From NCBI GenBank assembly GCA_017527945.1, contig JAFXPL010000048.1, positions 1 to 33,335 of the forward strand: 33,335 bases of DNA. Reading direction: 5' to 3'. The notes below the pieces were generated by a model. That model did no database searches and was not told the DNA's origin. It saw only the letters and a list, made by a program, of their open reading frames with translations. Origin of the DNA: Bacteroidales bacterium. GTDB taxonomy: Bacteria; Bacteroidota; Bacteroidia; Bacteroidales; WCHB1-69. Positions within the stretch are counted from its first letter, which is position 1, and each line of letters begins with the position of its first letter. Of the stretch, positions 30,350-33,335 are shown one piece after another. A program made the position numbers and the translations under genes.

Positions 30350-33335
30350 TTACTTCAGAATCGTAACTTTGTAGTTGGCAACGCCTTGGTCGGTGGTGAC
30401 ATTCACAATGTAGGTGCCGGCGGCCACGTTGAGGTTGATGACCTCGTGGGTGGTGTTCACCGCGCCGCTGTAAATCAGCTTGCCGTATGCATTGAAAATG
30501 CGGACGTTCTCGATGTTCATGCCCTCGTTGTTGAGAATATGGACATTCTGATGCTCAGCCCAAACCTTGACGTTGTTCATCACGACATCCTCGATACCGG
30601 TGTTGTCGATCGTGGTGGCATCGGTCTTGAAGGAGACCAGGTTGCTCCAGTCGCTGTGGTTGCTGCTCGTGCAGTTGGCGCGGACCTGCCACAGATAGGT
30701 GGTGTTCGGGGTGAGGTCGGTGAGAACATAGCTGTTGCCAGAGACATTGGAGACATTGGCCAGGTTACCGGTCGGGGTCTTGTACTGGATATCGAAGGAA
30801 GTTGCGGAAGGATGAGACCAATGCAGCTCAGCGGAGGTGCTGTCGATATGGGTGGTGTACAGGAACGTCGGAACCTCACACTCAGCCAGCTTGAAGGTGG
30901 CGTTGATGGTGTGGTTGGCGACCACGTTGGTGAAGGTGTAGGCGGTCAGGGCACCCATGCTCATACCGTCAACCGTGACATTCTCGACCACATAGCCGTT
31001 GGCCGGGTTGATGGTGTAGGTCTGGGCAGCGCCATAGTTCACTGTCGTGTTACCGTTCGGCGTAATAGAACCGTTGGAACCGGCAGAAGCCGTGATAGTG
31101 TAGGTCTTGGCGGTCATCGTGGCCGTAATGGTCTGGTTGGCGTTGACGGCAGCGAAGGTGTAGGTATAGACACCGTTCACGCTCGGAACGTTGCTCAGGT
31201 TCACATTGGAGCCGTTGACAGAGATAGCCGTCACGTTATAGCCCATGTTCGGGGTAATCACGAAGGAAGGCGTAGCGCCGAAGAGGACGGTGGTCGTACC
31301 CGGCGTGATGGAGCCGTTGGCAGGCTGGTTCACCGTAACCGTGTATTCGTTGGCCTCGAAGGCGGCATAGATGGTGTGGTTGGCCGTAACGCCCGTGAAG
31401 CTGTAGGAAGTGACCGCACCCACAGAAGCGCCATCGACGAACACATCGCTCACATGATAGCCAGCGTTAGCGGAAATCGTGTAGGTCTGGTTGCCGTTGT
31501 AGGCCATGTTGGTGGTACCGGCAGGCGTGATTGTACCGCCGTTGCCGGCCGTTGCCACGATGCTGAACTGAGCGGCGGCAAAGGTGGCGGCGATAGTGTG
31601 GTCAGCCGTCAGAGCCGTGAAGGTGTAAGTAGAGACTGCACCCACAGAGGCACCGTCAACCGTCACATCGGTAATCACATAGCCAGCATTCGGCGTGATG
31701 GCGAAGGTCGGGGTGGCACCGTAAGCGTAGGTAGCCGTGGCAGGCGCAATCGTGCCGTTGGCACCGGCGTTCACCGTGATCTCGTAGGACTTGGCGGCGA
31801 AGGCGGCACTGATGGTGTGGTTGGCCTCGATGTTCGCGAACGTGCGGACAACGCTGGTCAGGTTGTCGGCCTGCGTGTAGTTGGTGACCTCGCCGTCAAC
31901 GGTGATGGAGGAGATGTAGTAACCTTCCGCAGCGTTGATGTTGTAGTCAGCCGTCTGGTGATAGAAGTAGGAGGCAACACCGGCAGGAGAAACCGTACCG
32001 TGTGCACCGGCAGTGGCCGTCACTGTGAAGGTGTTGTCCACAAACTCAGCAACATAGTGGTAATTCGTGGTGATGTTGGTCAGCGTGTCCGTAAAGGCGA
32101 CCGTAGGATCGGCCACGTTCAGGGTGACGTTGTTGCGCTTCACGTAAGCGATGCGGGAACCGACGGCAGGAGTGGCCGTGAAGACGTAGGTGATGTCCGG
32201 GTTGTAAACGAACTCAACGCCGTTGGACACCGTGCCGTTGCCCACGCCCTCAGTCGTGATGACAAAGTGGCTGGGAGCGAAGGTCACCACCACTGTGTGG
32301 TTGCCAAGCAGATGTTCGAAGGAATAGATGTCGATGATGTTGTGCTCCACACCATCGATGATGATGCTTTCCACGTGGTAGCCCGGAGCAGGCGTGATCG
32401 TGCTCAGCAGGTCGGCGTAGCCGGGCAGCGTGACCGTATAGACGGCAGGAAGTGAGGTCGTGCCATCCACCACGAAGGTGTTGTTGATGGTACCCTCACC
32501 GGCCAGCACCGTGTAGGTGATGGTGGCGCTGTCGAGGTCAACCATAACGTTAATGTCCTTGTCCTCCATCACCGGAGAGAGCGTCAGCGTGTATTGGCTG
32601 TTGCCAAGGGGAGTGATGAAATCGGTGCAGTCCATACCATTGACAAAGACGCCTTCCAGGTGGAAATGCGGCAGGATGGTGAAGACACCGGTATGGCTGC
32701 CGCCATGAGCCACCACTTCGTGGGCAGGGGTGTAGATGGCACCAGGAGCATTGTCGTTATACGCCGTGACGTACAGGTTGTTCACGACGGCATTCACATG
32801 GTAAGCGTTCTCGGTGAAGGTGACATACACATAGTCGCCGTTCTCCGGAGCGAAGGTGAAGTTGTCCACAATAGCGTTGTTCGGGTTCTCACCTCTCACC
32901 AAAACGCCGTTCACATAGATGCCGGCCACGTGGTAACCGAAGTTGGAGGTGATGTGCAGAGTGACCTCATCGCCTTCGCCGACAAAATAGAGACCGCTGT
33001 TCGTGGTCGCCACATTGGAAACGACGATAGAGCCGTTGCCGTCGTTGCCGACAGAGAAGCTCACAGCTCTCTTGATGGAGACATTGTCGATGCTGAAACC
33101 GTCAGTACCCACAGGGCTTTCGGCCTTGAAGGCGACATGCAGGTTGTCCATGCTCATGTACATCGCACCGACATAGTAGTAACGTTGATAATCCGCATTG
33201 TTGAAGTTGAGGGTCTCAACCAAGTAGTCATTGTACAGGTTGGTGCTCGGACCGTAGTAAAGGCTGACTTTCTCGTTGTAGAACGGGCTGTTGGCCTTGT
33301 AGTCGAAGCTGATGAGATAGGTGCCGGGAGCGTAC
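30350..33335 (-). CDS. Large secreted repeat protein with FN3 and type A T9SS sorting domain (5' end beyond window)
   Basis: The frame is open to the right edge, so about 995 C-terminal residues are visible and no start is present; the apparent start at 33223 is only an internal TTG. The visible part begins YAPGTYLISFDYKANSPF, an adhesin-type jelly-roll. About nine repeats of 75-90 aa follow (roughly 30890-33070), each with G-x-N/G-G-T/S-I-x-P, then NAGYxVxxVxVDG, then Y-x-F-x-x-V-x-A-N-H-T-I-x-A-x-F. These resemble the divergent InlB B-repeat/Flg_new_2 family. An FN3 domain (about 30600-30885; SAELHWSHPSATSFDI) and a type A T9SS sorting domain (VRIFNAYGKLIYSG, NVAAGTYIVNV, final VTILK) end the protein. 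It is probably an anchored or released adhesin exported by SprA-type machinery. Confidence 0.9.
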   Translation of the reverse strand, partial: YAPGTYLISFDYKANSPFYNEKVSLYYGPSTNLYNDYLVETLNFNNADYQRYYYVGAMYMSMDNLHVAFKAESPVGTDGFSIDNVSIKRAVSFSVGNDGNGSIVVSNVATTNSGLYFVGEGDEVTLHITSNFGYHVAGIYVNGVLVRGENPNNAIVDNFTFAPENGDYVYVTFTENAYHVNAVVNNLYVTAYNDNAPGAIYTPAHEVVAHGGSHTGVFTILPHFHLEGVFVNGMDCTDFITPLGNSQYTLTLSPVMEDKDINVMVDLDSATITYTVLAGEGTINNTFVVDGTTSLPAVYTVTLPGYADLLSTITPAPGYHVESIIIDGVEHNIIDIYSFEHLLGNHTVVVTFAPSHFVITTEGVGNGTVSNGVEFVYNPDITYVFTATPAVGSRIAYVKRNNVTLNVADPTVAFTDTLTNITTNYHYVAEFVDNTFTVTATAGAHGTVSPAGVASYFYHQTADYNINAAEGYYISSITVDGEVTNYTQADNLTSVVRTFANIEANHTISAAFAAKSYEITVNAGANGTIAPATATYAYGATPTFAITPNAGYVITDVTVDGASVGAVSTYTFTALTADHTIAATFAAAQFSIVATAGNGGTITPAGTTNMAYNGNQTYTISANAGYHVSDVFVDGASVGAVTSYSFTGVTANHTIYAAFEANEYTVTVNQPANGSITPGTTTVLFGATPSFVITPNMGYNVTAISVNGSNVNLSNVPSVNGVYTYTFAAVNANQTITATMTAKTYTITASAGSNGSITPNGNTTVNYGAAQTYTINPANGYVVENVTVDGMSMGALTAYTFTNVVANHTINATFKLAECEVPTFLYTTHIDSTSAELHWSHPSATSFDIQYKTPTGNLANVSNVSGNSYVLTDLTPNTTYLWQVRANCTSSNHSDWSNLVSFKTDATTIDNTGIEDVVMNNVKVWAEHQNVHILNNEGMNIENVRIFNAYGKLIYSGAVNTTHEVINLNVAAGTYIVNVTTDQGVANYKVTILK

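Noticed and set aside
30347..32455. A 702-codon open frame on the plus strand.
   Set aside because: It is antisense to the repeat-containing T9SS protein, mirrors its repeats, and has no known-protein look; the minus-strand protein has clear domains and a terminator.

Overview
The window looks like a chromosomal segment of a Bacteroidota bacterium, most likely Bacteroidales. The evidence is the -7 promoter element TAnnTTTG upstream of many genes, SprA and several C-terminal sorting domains of the type IX secretion system (T9SS), an alanine/glutamate-extended ribosomal protein S16, and PepSY-like and M64 peptidase families common in that phylum. No plasmid, phage, transposase or CRISPR genes were found. 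It reads as ordinary core chromosome with some lineage-specific surface genes.

Layout. 1-300: end of tuf (EF-Tu), a hairpin, tRNA-Trp and a strong terminator; the secE-nusG genes that commonly follow in this phylum are absent. 489-4790 (+): tightly packed wbpE-wbpD (UDP-diacetamido-uronic acid synthesis) followed after 1 nt by a secreted protein with a type B T9SS sorting domain. 4869-6607 (-): a DUF937 protein and a second type B T9SS cargo. 6738-8381 (+): an SGLT-type sodium/sugar symporter. 8382-8796: a structured gene-free stretch. 8797-18786 (-): comEC-ruvA-sprA, with sprA (2419 codons) encoding the T9SS outer-membrane translocon. 18931-19848 (+): RNase Z. 19863-23269 (-): rimM, rpsP, a secreted endonuclease/exonuclease/phosphatase protein and wbpB. 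23429-24451 (+): mntP and a secreted SPOR protein. 24448-28617 (-): folD, an M64 peptidase, rseC and radA, with a heptanucleotide array at the radA stop. 28725-30225 (-): three tandem PepSY-like genes. 30350 to the right edge (-): the 3' part of a large repeat protein with an FN3 domain and a type A T9SS sorting domain.

How the parts fit. Three T9SS cargo genes and the translocon SprA share the window with three enzymes of the Wbp pathway (WbpB dehydrogenase, WbpE aminotransferase, WbpD acetyltransferase). In Porphyromonas gingivalis the Wbp pathway is needed for the anionic LPS to which T9SS cargo is anchored, so the wbpED-cargo operon suggests a cargo gene co-expressed with synthesis of its possible anchor sugar; that link is inference. 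The most unusual non-coding signals are the heptamer array that supplies the radA stop codon, a hexamer/heptamer array beside the mntP promoter, a double palindrome at 22239-22269, structured DNA downstream of sprA, and a TTG start for sprA in the same frame as the ruvA stop. I found no clearly novel enzymatic system.
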